64,000 nucleotides of DNA from Paenibacillus tepidiphilus (GCF_008635795.1 NZ_VWRQ01000004.1:1-64000), one strand, 5' to 3'; shown: positions 28,391-36,891, counted from the stretch's first letter. The notes: generated from the letters alone by a model not told the origin. Program-made: numbers and translations.

Positions 28391-29059
28391 TTGAAGCAAA
28401 AAATCGGCGTGATCAGGTTCGGCGGAATTACTTTTATACTTGCGGGGGTGCTTTTTGGGGTCCACAATCTGCTGCTGTTACCCTTACCTGATCCCCCGGG
28501 GACAGATGTAGAACTGCTCGCCTGGATTCAGGAATGGAAGTTCAATCTCGCGATGGCGGATGAAGTGCTGATCTTTGCTGCGCTGCTGCTGATCCCGTCC
28601 ATTGTCGCTCTGTTTCGTGTGCTGGTGAAGGTCGATCCCGTCAAAACCTGGCTGGGCTGCGGGCTCCTCGCCGTCACGATTCCCGTTTATATTATGCTGG
28701 ATATCTTCCTGGGACGGACGATATACCCGGTCTTCGGACTTGAGCTCTCTGCGGATATCCACAGGCTGGTGCTCAGCCTCTATTATGGAGGCATGCACGC
28801 GGCAGCCATCATTATGTGTATATCTACAGTAGTGTTAAGTCTGGTTATCAGGCGGAGTACGCTGGGCAGATCGGTAGCTTATTTAGGGTTTTTGGCAGCA
28901 GCAGGTGACCTGATCGGTTCTTTTCCTTGGGTGGCAGGGAAGCCGCTCATCATGGTTTCACAGGTACTGTTCTCGGCATGGTTTGTAGTAGTGGGACTGA
29001 AGCTGGCGGTGAGCCGTGCAGAGCAGACCGAGAGGAGGAGCACCGTTGAACCGTTATGA
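28391..29059 (+). CDS. Multispanning membrane protein of unknown function
   Basis: A 222-residue protein with about six transmembrane helices, a Pro-rich loop after the first (PLPDPPGTDVE) and a short charged C-terminus. I do not recognise a catalytic motif; the layout resembles DUF4386-like proteins, with low certainty. It starts with TTG, with a weak GGAAAAGAG upstream, and overlaps the next gene by 14 bases, so these two membrane proteins are probably made together and may interact. Confidence 0.65.
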   Translation: MKQKIGVIRFGGITFILAGVLFGVHNLLLLPLPDPPGTDVELLAWIQEWKFNLAMADEVLIFAALLLIPSIVALFRVLVKVDPVKTWLGCGLLAVTIPVYIMLDIFLGRTIYPVFGLELSADIHRLVLSLYYGGMHAAAIIMCISTVVLSLVIRRSTLGRSVAYLGFLAAAGDLIGSFPWVAGKPLIMVSQVLFSAWFVVVGLKLAVSRAEQTERRSTVEPL

Positions 29060-29561
29060 GGGTATAGGTGTGAGTGCACTTAAATACGGGGCGTTAAATT
29101 TCGTACTTATCTTTAATCATCTACTGCTGTTTGCTATGGGACCGGATGGGGGAGGGACGGGCGACCGGGAAGAGGGGCTGGGACTTTATACCGTTCATTG
29201 GGTAATCCTGATCTGTGTTTTTGCAGGTTATGGCTTGTATGCAATCACTTCCGGAAGAACACACAAGCGCATAAGAACATTAACCGCTCTCCCTATATTA
29301 GTCTCCTCAGCAGGTATTGCAGGCCTGTTGATCTATTCCCTTAGCCAAAATAAGGACATATACGATACCGGGGGATTCTTCAATGAACTGGGTTCACAGG
29401 TGCTGCAGCTAAATGTGAATGCTCTAATGATCCTGATCTATGGCTTGATCGGGTTTGCGGTGCTGATTAGTATGATTGGGGTTGTAGCAAGAAGAAGATT
29501 CTCGATACCGGCTTTACTATTAAATGTATTATTGCTGGTCGTGTTTGTGAAGATTAGCTAA
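29046..29561 (+). CDS. Small four-helix membrane protein
   Basis: A 171-residue hydrophobic protein with four likely transmembrane helices and no recognised family. The TTG start at 29046 has AGGAGGAG 8 bases upstream, inside the end of the preceding gene, which indicates translational coupling. A hairpin terminator follows. Confidence 0.65.
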   Translation: MNRYEGIGVSALKYGALNFVLIFNHLLLFAMGPDGGGTGDREEGLGLYTVHWVILICVFAGYGLYAITSGRTHKRIRTLTALPILVSSAGIAGLLIYSLSQNKDIYDTGGFFNELGSQVLQLNVNALMILIYGLIGFAVLISMIGVVARRRFSIPALLLNVLLLVVFVKIS

Positions 29562-29591
29562 AAGCTTGGCTACAGAAAACAATAGCTTGTG

Positions 29592-29621
29592 AAGAACCGT
29601 TCCCGGCCGGAAACGGTTCTT
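29592..29621. terminator. Hairpin between convergent genes
   Basis: AAGAACCGTT pairs with AACGGTTCTT across a GC-rich loop, placed between the small membrane protein and the MFS gene; it can act on both strands. Confidence 0.65.
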
Positions 29622-29646
29622 GTTGCTGCGGCCAAACTGCTTATCC

Positions 29647-30858
29647 TTAGGTTAGACGTCTGGTTATGGCCCAGAATAGCAGGGCTATCATACTCACACC
29701 GGCTCCAAGCCAGCATACCCCGCTCCAGCCGGCATATGCGTATATGCTCGTCGCCGAAATTGAACCAATGGCACTGCCGATAGAGTAAAAAATCATATAA
29801 GCAGCTGTAAGCCGGCTCCTTGCTTCGGGACGCACATTAAAAATCATGCTCTGATTCGTTACATGTACAGCCTGCACGGCCAGATCCAGAAGGAGAATGC
29901 CGACAACAAGAGCTGTCAGGGAGTGCCCGGTATAGCTGATCGGCAACCATGACATTAGCAGCAGGGCCAGTGCTACTCCGGTTGTGAGTTGTCCCCGGCC
30001 TCGGTCAGCCAGCCGCCCGGCACGAGTTGCACCTAGCGCTCCGGCAGCTCCGGCCAGCCCAAACGCTCCAATCGCGGAATGTGAAAGGGACAGCGGAGGC
30101 AGGCTGAGCGGTAAGACAAGCGAGGTCCACAGGATGCTGAACGCGCTAAAAATAAACAAACAAAGCAATGAGCGGATACGCAGCACCCGTTCTTCTTTAA
30201 ACAATAAGATCACAGAACGAAGAAGCTGAAAGTATGTAAGAGAACCTTTTGGCTGTTCATTCGGCAAAAGCCTGAGCAGGATAAGCGCAACGACAAGCAG
30301 GCACAGCGCTGAAAAAAGATAGACAGAACGCCAGCCTGCTAAATCTGTTAACACTCCAGCAGCGGATCTTGCGAGCAGAATGCCAATCACGACACCACTT
30401 GTTACCCTGCCTACGATTCGTCCCCGTTCCGAAGGTGCAGCCATCGTCGCTGCGTATGCAACCAGCGTTTGCGTGACCACGGCCAACAATCCTGCAACTG
30501 CCATCCCCGCAAACAGAATACCGGTACCCGGAGCGAAAGCTATGATAGTCAGCGCCAGTACGGACAATAACATTTGCCCTGGAATCAGCCAGCGCCTGTT
30601 GACGAGATCTCCCAGAGGCACAAGCAGCAATAAGCCTAACGCATAGCAGGCCTGTGTGACTGTAATGACGATGCCAACGGATGACCGGGCAATTCCGAAT
30701 TCGCCGGCGATGACGTCCAGAAGCGGCTGGGCGTAATAAACATTGGCAACAGAAAGCCCGCAGGCTATGGCAAACCATAAAGCCAGCTTGTTTGAAATGA
30801 AGACAGGCTGCTGAGCGGCAGATTGCTTTTCTCTTACTGATATTTCGGTACCGGCCAT
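29647..30858 (-). CDS. MFS efflux transporter
   Basis: A 403-residue, 12-helix major facilitator protein. The first helix pair ANVYYAQPLLDVIAGEFG and the loop PLGDLVNRRWLI match the drug/metabolite exporter group around YnfM and the arabinose efflux permeases. The second-half motif GRLADRGRG is also clear. It is transcribed away from a TetR regulator, with palindromes in the shared promoter region, so it is probably repressed by that protein and induced by its own substrate. Confidence 0.9.
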   Translation of the reverse strand: MAGTEISVREKQSAAQQPVFISNKLALWFAIACGLSVANVYYAQPLLDVIAGEFGIARSSVGIVITVTQACYALGLLLLVPLGDLVNRRWLIPGQMLLSVLALTIIAFAPGTGILFAGMAVAGLLAVVTQTLVAYAATMAAPSERGRIVGRVTSGVVIGILLARSAAGVLTDLAGWRSVYLFSALCLLVVALILLRLLPNEQPKGSLTYFQLLRSVILLFKEERVLRIRSLLCLFIFSAFSILWTSLVLPLSLPPLSLSHSAIGAFGLAGAAGALGATRAGRLADRGRGQLTTGVALALLLMSWLPISYTGHSLTALVVGILLLDLAVQAVHVTNQSMIFNVRPEARSRLTAAYMIFYSIGSAIGSISATSIYAYAGWSGVCWLGAGVSMIALLFWAITRRLT

Positions 30859-30903
30859 TATTTATTGAGCTCCATTCTTAGCATATTCCAATATGTACTT
30901 AAG

Positions 30904-30916
30904 AGTATAATATACT
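30904..30916. promoter_or_regulatory. Palindrome over the MFS promoter
   Basis: AGTATA-A-TATACT is a perfect palindrome 45 bp upstream of the MFS start. It contains a plausible minus-strand -10 (TATACT or TATTAT). It shares the TATAC half with the site in front of the TetR gene, as expected for one regulator binding both. Confidence 0.5.
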
Positions 30917-31020
30917 ATACGGTACAATAAGGGTATGCCTAAAATAACTCCTTATTTCAATAAAGTCAAGATACTCAGGAAGGAGTTTGACAATTTTAGA
31001 TACAGTAAATATAATTTATT

Positions 31021-31038
31021 ATATACTAGTTGGTATAT
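31021..31038. promoter_or_regulatory. Palindrome in front of the TetR gene
   Basis: ATATAC-N6-GTATAT, 18 bp upstream of the TetR start codon and next to its ribosome site; a likely autoregulatory operator. Confidence 0.5.
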
Positions 31039-31055
31039 TATGAGGAGGATACATA

Positions 31056-31634
31056 ATGGTTCGGGTCCGGGAGTTTGATAAGGAGAAAGCGCTGGATGCG
31101 GCGATGCAGGTTTTTTGGGAAAAAGGGTTTGAAGCTACTTCATTAACCGATTTGACTATGGCGATGTCCATTCAACGACCCAGTCTATATTTGGCCTTTG
31201 GCGATAAACAACAGCTGTTTGAAACTGCCTTGCGAAAGTACACCCAGTGGCATGCCGCCACAATACGGACCAAACTGCAAAGTAAACCCTCCGTACGGGA
31301 GGCGTTCCGTGGATTCTTCAGCGATTTAGTTGAGGAAGAGTATGCTGGAGCAGGGACGCCGGGATGCTTTTGTATAAATACGATGGTTGAACTGGCGCCC
31401 CGGGACGAGAAATTCGAAATTATTACGCGGGAACATCAGACCTATCTCGCAGTCCTGTTTCAGGAAACCATTGAACGGGGGATTCATACAGGTGAGTTAC
31501 AGCAAGACATAAGCGCCAAGAAGCTGGCACAAAGCTTGGTTGTGTCGTTAGTGGGGATTACCGTGATGATGAAGGCGCGGCCGGAGCGCACATTTATTGA
31601 TAATGCCGTGGCAGTAACGTTATCATTGCTGTAA
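31056..31634 (+). CDS. TetR/AcrR-family regulator
   Basis: A 192-residue repressor with an N-terminal helix-turn-helix (ALDAAMQVFWEKGFEATSLTDLTMAMSIQRPSLYLAFGDKQQLF), typical of the TetR_N domain, and an all-helical ligand domain (GTPGCFCINTMVELAP). Such proteins usually repress a neighbouring exporter until it is induced. AGGAGG precedes the ATG. It is divergent from the MFS exporter, with palindromes between them, which supports local control. Confidence 0.92.
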   Translation: MVRVREFDKEKALDAAMQVFWEKGFEATSLTDLTMAMSIQRPSLYLAFGDKQQLFETALRKYTQWHAATIRTKLQSKPSVREAFRGFFSDLVEEEYAGAGTPGCFCINTMVELAPRDEKFEIITREHQTYLAVLFQETIERGIHTGELQQDISAKKLAQSLVVSLVGITVMMKARPERTFIDNAVAVTLSLL

Positions 31635-31653
31635 GCACGCTGAACACGTATGT

Positions 31654-31686
31654 AAAGAGGCCGTCTCTTGTTGAGACAGCCTCTTT
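31654..31686. terminator. Bidirectional terminator, TetR / aldolase
   Basis: AAAGAGGC and GTCTC pair with GAGAC and GCCTCTTT around a 5-base loop, 20 bp after the TetR stop, between convergent genes. Confidence 0.82.
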
Positions 31687-31707
31687 GTGCTTCCTGCCAG
31701 TATACAG

Positions 31708-32607
31708 TTACTGCTTCGCAAACTGCGCTTCATCCAGATAGGCGTACAGCTGCTTCGCCGCAGCCCCGCTTAACGGTTGTATAGGCAGCGGCAAAGCAGA
31801 CCCTGGAATGAGCCCCTTCCACTCGGCAGCTGCCGCAACTACCCGGAGACTGCCATGTTGGGTGAAGAGAGACCACAGGGGAGCCAAGGCTTGGGATAAG
31901 CGGAGAGCTTCATTGTGGTTCCCGTTCTGCGCAGCCCGTGTGATATCCAGACAAACCTCCGGAAACAATCCGGCCAGTGCCGAATACCAGGCTTGGCAGC
32001 CCGAGGCTAATCCCAGTGCAGCAGCAGCATCACCGCTGATCCCGAGCGTCACGTGTTCAGGCAGCAGAACGCGGAGAAGGTCCACCCGGCTCTTGGCCTC
32101 CGCTTGGCTGGGCGGCAGCGGCGGGATTTTGACCGATTGAACGTTAGGAAGCTGAGCAATCCGTCCCAGCAGCTCGTCACTGAAGCGGAAATGAGTGGTG
32201 GCGGGATTATCGTAGACGCATAAGGGGATGGACAACGTTCGGGTGACCGTTTCATATAACGTGAACACTTCCGCCTCCGTTAACGGCTGATACGAGAGCG
32301 GAGCGAGCAAGACTGCGCTGGCCCCCGCCTGCTGGGCATCCTCCGCTAAATGCAGAACGTCGCGGGTACGCAGGGCGCCAATGCTCACGATCACCGGAAT
32401 ATCTGCGGCATGCTCTACTGCTAGTTGTGTGACCCGTTTACGTTCTTCGCGGGTGAGATAAGCGTAGCTCCCTGTTGAACCCAAAGCGCCTATAGAGTCT
32501 ACCCGGGCGGCAGCCAAACGCTCGATTAGACGGATGAACGATGCTTCATGAATGCCGGACACTTCGTCCATTGGGGTAAGCGGGAAGGCGGATAAGCCCT
32601 TGAACAT
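31708..32607 (-). CDS. DHDPS/NAL-family class I aldolase
   Basis: A 299-residue TIM-barrel lyase of the DapA/NanA superfamily. The Schiff-base lysine is Lys160 in SVKIPPL and the catalytic tyrosine Tyr132 in CVYDNPA. The substrate loop reads GSTGSYAYLT rather than the GTTGE of true DapA, so a different keto acid is likely. AAGGAG precedes the ATG. It stands alone, upstream of a terminator shared with TetR. The family condenses or cleaves pyruvate with an aldehyde; the exact reaction is open. Confidence 0.88.
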   Translation of the reverse strand: MFKGLSAFPLTPMDEVSGIHEASFIRLIERLAAARVDSIGALGSTGSYAYLTREERKRVTQLAVEHAADIPVIVSIGALRTRDVLHLAEDAQQAGASAVLLAPLSYQPLTEAEVFTLYETVTRTLSIPLCVYDNPATTHFRFSDELLGRIAQLPNVQSVKIPPLPPSQAEAKSRVDLLRVLLPEHVTLGISGDAAAALGLASGCQAWYSALAGLFPEVCLDITRAAQNGNHNEALRLSQALAPLWSLFTQHGSLRVVAAAAEWKGLIPGSALPLPIQPLSGAAAKQLYAYLDEAQFAKQ

Positions 32608-32733
32608 GATGAGTCACTCCTTCTATAACAGGTGAACAGAATAACGCCCATTATAAATGGAAAGTCTTCAGGCGGACAGGTCCAATTCTTTATTTAAAAA
32701 TAGTGCCAATCTGCCATTTTAACCGCTAGCTCG

Positions 32734-33075
32734 TTAATTACCGGGTTCTTGTTCCGCCTGCTTCGCGGCATCTGCCAACCGTTTGCCCCAGGCACAAAGC
32801 GGATCAAGCACAATCTGCAGGGATTTTCCGCTGTCCGTCAATTCGTAGACGACTTTTGGCGGTACTTCCGGGAACACGGTACGCAGAATAAGCCCGTCTG
32901 CTTCGAGCTCTTTTAACTGTTGAGTGAGCATTTTCTGTGTGACCGGTGACAGGATGCGCAGCATTTCCCCGTTGGGCTGCGGACCTTGCTCGCCCAGCAG
33001 ACAGAGGATAGCGGTCTTCCATTTGCCGCCGATCCGCTCCAGTGTAGCTTCGGTGGGATTATGATATTGGTCCAT
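32734..33075 (-). CDS. HxlR-family winged-helix regulator
   Basis: A 113-residue DNA-binding protein. The HxlR pattern is clear: LERIGGKWKTAILCLL, LSPVTQKMLTQQLKELEADGLILRTVFPEVPPKVVYELTDSGKSL. These regulators respond to redox or reactive carbonyl stress, often through a Cys; here the only Cys residues are in LCLLG and LCAWG. It is divergent from the Gfo/Idh/MocA gene, so that gene is the likely target. Confidence 0.92.
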   Translation of the reverse strand: MDQYHNPTEATLERIGGKWKTAILCLLGEQGPQPNGEMLRILSPVTQKMLTQQLKELEADGLILRTVFPEVPPKVVYELTDSGKSLQIVLDPLCAWGKRLADAAKQAEQEPGN

Positions 33076-33209
33076 GGTGATCGTCCTTTCTCTCCTTCAT
33101 CGTAACCATTTGGTAACTATAGCACTATAAAGTGCGTACTTTTGTGCTCTGATTATATCGTTTATATTGATTCGTGTCAGTGCTATGCCAATTAGGGAGG
33201 AGCAATAAG

Positions 33210-34313
33210 ATGAGCAAATGGGGAGTTGGAATCATCGGCGCAGGGGGCTGGGGCGGACAGGCCCACATCCCGGCTCTTGCCGCTAAGGATAATTATGAGG
33301 TAAGAGCGGTAACTGGCTCGCGTCTGGAAAGCGCACGGGCGGCGGCCGAGCTTCACGGTATCCGCTCTTACTACGCGAGTGCTGAGGAAATGGCTGAACA
33401 GGACGATATTGACGTAGTGGTGGTCTCTGTAAAAGTGCCGGCGCATGACCGGCTGATCCGGTCAGCTTTGGGTGCCGGCAAGCATGTCTACAGTGAATGG
33501 CCGCTTGCCCGGACCACGTCCGAGGCGGAAGCGCTGCTTGCACTCGCAGAACAACAGGGGGTTCAGCATATAGCCGGACTCCAGGCACGGGCTAATCCAA
33601 CCGTCTGCTATGTCCGGAACTTGGTTCAAGAAGGTACGATCGGCCGTGTAATGGCAGTGAATGCGATAATTACCTTACCGGTATTTCCAACAGCGAACGG
33701 CGTAGTGGATCTGGCGCACGTCTATTTGCTGGATGCAGGCAATGGAGCCGATCAGCTGACCATTGGCGCGGCACATGTGCTGGATGCGATTGAGTTTATG
33801 GTATCCCCGTTTGCAGAGGTTGCCGGTACGCTGGATACCCAGTATCCGGAGGTCCAGGTACTGGAGACCGGAGCGGCGGTGACCGCGAATGCGCCGGATC
33901 ATGTGCTGATCTCCGGCAGATTGGCGCAGGGTGCGCTGGTATCCGCCCAGTTCGTCAACGCGGGGGCACCCGGGTTTACATTGCGGATCATCGGCAGCGA
34001 GGGGGAGCTGGTAATTACGCCGCAGGACCAGCTGATGTTTCAGATGGACCGGCTGAAGCTGCAGCTCGTCCGGCCCACCGGAGATACGGAATTCCTGGGT
34101 ACACCGGCGGACTATGATTTGAAGACGCAGCCTACGCCTCCAGGTCCGTGGCATAATGTTGCCCACCTTTACACCCTCTTTGCCGAGAGATTAGAGGGCA
34201 GTGCGGCGGAGGTGCCTGATTTCAATCAGGCTGTGCGGCTGCACCGGTTGCTGGACGCTATCCGCGAAGCAGCTGCGACGGGGATGCAGCAAAAGATAGA
34301 TAACACCATATAA
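33210..34313 (+). CDS. Gfo/Idh/MocA-family oxidoreductase
   Basis: A 367-residue NAD(P)-dependent dehydrogenase of the sugar/inositol type. The Rossmann motif is GIIGAGGWGGQAHIPAL. The usual EKP motif reads SEWPLA, with Trp for the catalytic-pocket Lys, which may alter activity. The C-terminal alpha/beta domain follows. ATG 33210 has GGAGGAG upstream and matches the family start, rather than the in-frame ATG-less extension from 33174. It is divergent from an HxlR regulator. The substrate is not predictable. The stop codon lies inside a 20-bp tandem duplication. Confidence 0.9.
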   Translation: MSKWGVGIIGAGGWGGQAHIPALAAKDNYEVRAVTGSRLESARAAAELHGIRSYYASAEEMAEQDDIDVVVVSVKVPAHDRLIRSALGAGKHVYSEWPLARTTSEAEALLALAEQQGVQHIAGLQARANPTVCYVRNLVQEGTIGRVMAVNAIITLPVFPTANGVVDLAHVYLLDAGNGADQLTIGAAHVLDAIEFMVSPFAEVAGTLDTQYPEVQVLETGAAVTANAPDHVLISGRLAQGALVSAQFVNAGAPGFTLRIIGSEGELVITPQDQLMFQMDRLKLQLVRPTGDTEFLGTPADYDLKTQPTPPGPWHNVAHLYTLFAERLEGSAAEVPDFNQAVRLHRLLDAIREAAATGMQQKIDNTI

Positions 34314-34348
34314 AGTTCGCAAAGACGCTATAAAGTTCGCAAAGACGC
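34309..34348 (+). repeat. Perfect 20-bp tandem duplication at the stop codon
   Basis: A 20-bp unit beginning TATAAAGTTCGC is repeated exactly, at 34309-34328 and 34329-34348. The first copy contains the TAA stop; the second supplies the left arm of the terminator. Confidence 0.95.
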
Positions 34349-34365
34349 TTATGGCGTCTTTTTTA
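34341..34365 (+). terminator. Terminator of the Gfo/Idh gene
   Basis: AAAGACGC-TTATG-GCGTCTTT followed by TTTTATT. The left arm is the end of the duplicated 20-mer. Confidence 0.82.
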
Positions 34366-34498
34366 TTGACCTGGGCGGGGATATATATTGTACAAAAGAA
34401 CAATACAAAATGGTGGGGATGCAGAGTGGAAGTTCTGGAGTTTGAGGAGCTTCAAGTGTCTCGTCATAAGGGCAGGCTTGGTACATGCCTTGTGAATT

Positions 34499-34730
34499 GT
34501 ACTCGGTTTTTCGTGTCCATTGGGCCCGTTTGTCGTCACAGTAGCATATTGTACTCGGTTTTTCGTGTCCATTGGGCCCATTTGTCGTCACAGTAGCATA
34601 TTGTACTCGGTTTTTCGTGTTCATTGGGCCCGTTTGTCGTCACAGTAGCATATTGTACTCGGTTTTTCGTGTTCATTGGGCCCATTTACCGTCCCAGCAG
34701 CATATTGTACTCGGTTTTTCGCGTACGATT
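34499..34730 (-). repeat. Tandem array, 52-bp period, about 4.4 units
   Basis: GTACTCGGTTTTTCG recurs at 34499, 34551, 34603, 34655 and 34707, exactly 52 bp apart, with near-identical units carrying TTGGGCCC. Reverse-complemented, the unit aligns with the array at 23161 (shared CGAAAAACCGA, ACAAT-TGC, and a closing GCC-AATG-A). The flanks 34366-34498 and 34731-34832 hold no supported gene. Confidence 0.92.
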
Positions 34731-34832
34731 AGAAATGGTCAGACGTATTGTGTTGTTTGCCGCCTAAGCTGCTCCTCAAGTGGATTAAGCAGCAGCTGGC
34801 GACTGTGTGATTCCACATTTCCCCCCCATGGC

Positions 34833-35149
34833 ATGTGGGTGCAATGGTTCAATTTGGTTAATGAACATCAGAACGAAAAGCTACAGAAGTTATGCACGGA
34901 AGTTAGATGGGAACAGGCATAACCATTGGTCAGCATCACGACTTTGGACAACCCCGGCTGGCGCATCAAGATTAATTTAGCGGAGACAGAGCTTCAAGAC
35001 AAACATTTTGATGCAATTACACTTGAGTGAAGCGACGATGACTGGGTTCATTGTACAGTGGAGGATAGCTTTTTTTCGGCAGCAGGGGGCCTGGTAATCT
35101 GGAAGAGATGTTAACCCTATTTCGTAAATGGACGGCCTCTAATGAATAA
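34833..35149 (+). pseudogene. Decayed immunity protein 53 (Imm53) gene
   Basis: Read in one frame, the translation has WVQWF, then WEQA-stop, then SITTLDNPGWRIKINLAETELQ, a second stop after DAITLE, and DDDWVHCTVEDSFFSAAGG. A one-base shift then gives PGNLEEMLTLFRKW and a stop at 35147-35149. The TLDNPGW block and its order match Imm53, which protects against a polymorphic toxin. Two in-frame stops and a frameshift make it a pseudogene. No intact toxin gene is nearby. Confidence 0.72.
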
Positions 35150-35213
35150 TGCTCTATCTAAATGAGAAGCATGCCGGAGCTCTATTTTGCCAAAAGTGGA
35201 GAGGTGGTTGAAG

Positions 35214-35513
35214 ATGTATAAGGCATTTAAAACGCTATTAATATCCGCAATGGCTGTAAATGGCCTATCGTTTTTGTTTTTCTTCCTGCTGGCCAACCGA
35301 TTCTTTGAATATGGGTTTATAATGGACGTGATTAGTACCGTAATCTTAACTATGTTTGGGATACCTTCTGTTGCCTTAATCATGGGCTCTATCTATTTAT
35401 TGAAATTCCAATGGACACCTAAGAGTTGGTTAGGGTATGCAGGGTTATCTATCATCATTATTGCGCTTATTAGTATTGCTATCTATTTATTTTCATTTGC
35501 CTGGCGCGTATAA
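35214..35513 (+). CDS. Small three-helix membrane protein
   Basis: A 99-residue hydrophobic protein with three predicted transmembrane helices (TLLISAMAVNGLSFLFFFLLA, ISTVILTMFGIPSVALIMG, LSIIIIALISIAIYLFSFA). Not recognised. ATG 35214 has GAGGTGG 6 bases upstream. The next frame begins directly after its stop, so it may share an mRNA with the downstream gene. Confidence 0.62.
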   Translation: MYKAFKTLLISAMAVNGLSFLFFFLLANRFFEYGFIMDVISTVILTMFGIPSVALIMGSIYLLKFQWTPKSWLGYAGLSIIIIALISIAIYLFSFAWRV

Positions 35514-35561
35514 ATGAGATTTGAAATCTATCAAGTACCATACGGAAAGGAGAACGGCCTA

Positions 35562-35921
35562 GTGGACTTTTGGTATCATGGAAGTCCGGCTCACCTGAAC
35601 GAACTGCGCAGTGGAAGTACCATTACGGTACACCGGAATTTAGCACGAATCTTCTCGCATAAACCTGCAGTCGTATCTATTAATGAAGACGGGACTATTA
35701 AACATAATGGAGACAAAGAAGGCTTGCTGTATATTATAGCGGAGACCGTAGACCCCTCTCTGGACATCGAACTGCATCCGGCATCAACCATGGGAGAAGG
35801 AATGGAGTGGCTAACCAAGCGAACGCTGAAGCTGGAATTCATTGAGGCCGTAGGGCAACCGGATCGTGACGACTTATTGACCGAAGAAGATATAATGGAG
35901 TTGTTGAAATTACATAGATGA
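35562..35921 (+). CDS. Small protein with YHGSP motif, unknown function
   Basis: A 119-residue protein starting at GTG 35562, with GGAAAGGAG 9 bases upstream; the frame opens earlier, at 35514, without a ribosome site. The N-terminal FWYHGSPAHLNELRSGSTIT and ARIFSHKPAVVS resemble small proteins with an ADP-ribosyltransferase-like or RNA 2'-phosphotransferase-like beginning (H-G-S/T motif), but I cannot see a full catalytic set. The C-terminus is acidic and helical. It precedes the DUF4085 gene by 29 bases and is probably cotranscribed with it. Confidence 0.6.
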   Translation: MDFWYHGSPAHLNELRSGSTITVHRNLARIFSHKPAVVSINEDGTIKHNGDKEGLLYIIAETVDPSLDIELHPASTMGEGMEWLTKRTLKLEFIEAVGQPDRDDLLTEEDIMELLKLHR

Positions 35922-35950
35922 CTATCCACATGGCTAGGGGGAAGCAGTGC

Positions 35951-36814
35951 GTGAGATATCTGACAAAAGAGTGGTACGAGCTTTGCCAGCAGAGGAGCCT
36001 GGAATTCGGCTTGCGGGCGCATCGCGGAGCGGGCGTCCACGACGAAGCGCTGTACAGGCGGCTGTATAAGCGGAAAGAGAAAGCATTTCTAAAGGAACGA
36101 CGCGAAATGTACGATGTGGACCCCCGTTACCTGCTGGCGCATGATGGGGCTGAGATGATGCGGGTGGACCAATATTTCAGCGGTGAAGAGATTGCCGATG
36201 AGGATAAACTGATATACCGGATGCCGGAAGAAGAGAAAGCGCGGATACATCACCTGATTGCCCAATATGATGCCCGGCCTGCTTTTGATGAAGTCGCCTG
36301 TAAACAAGAGTTTCAGCAGAGGCAGGAATGGGGACTGGAAATACATGCTGAGCGGCTGCCGGGCGAGATTTTGCAGCAGATTGCAGATTTGCGGGTATTT
36401 ACGCTGGGCTACTGCACGAAGGATATGCTGCGCCAGTTGAAAGTGGTGAGCAGCGAGAATGTAAGAAAGACGGATCAGATCTCACAGGAATACCGTCAGG
36501 CACAGCAGGCAGAACCGCTGCCCGAGGAGCTTCGCAACCATTTCCATTTTCATGATTGTACAGTGACAGAAATGCTCTCCGGTGATGATCTTGTAATCCG
36601 CCTCGACACTCAGGGAGGCTTCACCCAATTGAATAAGATTACGTTTGTAGCACCGGATATCATCAAGCAGGATGAAGGCATTGAGGGGAAATTTTGGCTT
36701 TATAATGAGCTCTATCGTACTGATGACGGGTATGAGGCGCATGTGCTTTTGGACGGTAAGGAGATGGCTGAATTCATTGTACGATGCAGGGATATTATCA
36801 TTGAACAAGAATGA
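35951..36814 (+). CDS. DUF4085 family protein
   Basis: A 287-residue cytoplasmic protein. The N-terminal RYLTKEWYELCQ and the long charged helical centre match DUF4085, a Bacilli family of unknown function. The C-terminal ~90 residues (HFHDCTVTEMLSGDDLVIRLDTQGGFT...IKQDEGIEG) form a beta-rich module. GTG 35951 with AGGGGGA upstream aligns with the family start; an in-frame ATG at 35918 overlaps the previous gene. No enzymatic motif is seen. Confidence 0.78.
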   Translation: MRYLTKEWYELCQQRSLEFGLRAHRGAGVHDEALYRRLYKRKEKAFLKERREMYDVDPRYLLAHDGAEMMRVDQYFSGEEIADEDKLIYRMPEEEKARIHHLIAQYDARPAFDEVACKQEFQQRQEWGLEIHAERLPGEILQQIADLRVFTLGYCTKDMLRQLKVVSSENVRKTDQISQEYRQAQQAEPLPEELRNHFHFHDCTVTEMLSGDDLVIRLDTQGGFTQLNKITFVAPDIIKQDEGIEGKFWLYNELYRTDDGYEAHVLLDGKEMAEFIVRCRDIIIEQE

Positions 36815-36845
36815 TACATTACTGTCTAAATCGCTCACCATAAAG

Positions 36846-36886
36846 CAAGCGCCGGGCCACGGGAATACCGCGGATTCCGGCGCTTG
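36846..36886. terminator. Hairpin between convergent genes
   Basis: CAAGCGCCGG pairs with CCGGCGCTTG around a long loop, 32 bp after the DUF4085 stop and just before the stop of the minus-strand membrane protein. Confidence 0.7.
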
Positions 36887-36891
36887 TTCTG

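Noticed and set aside
34349..34922. Several short frames across the 34.5-kb array on both strands
   Set aside because: They are repeats of one peptide generated by the 52-bp units (52 is not a multiple of 3, so the frame rotates); no ribosome sites.
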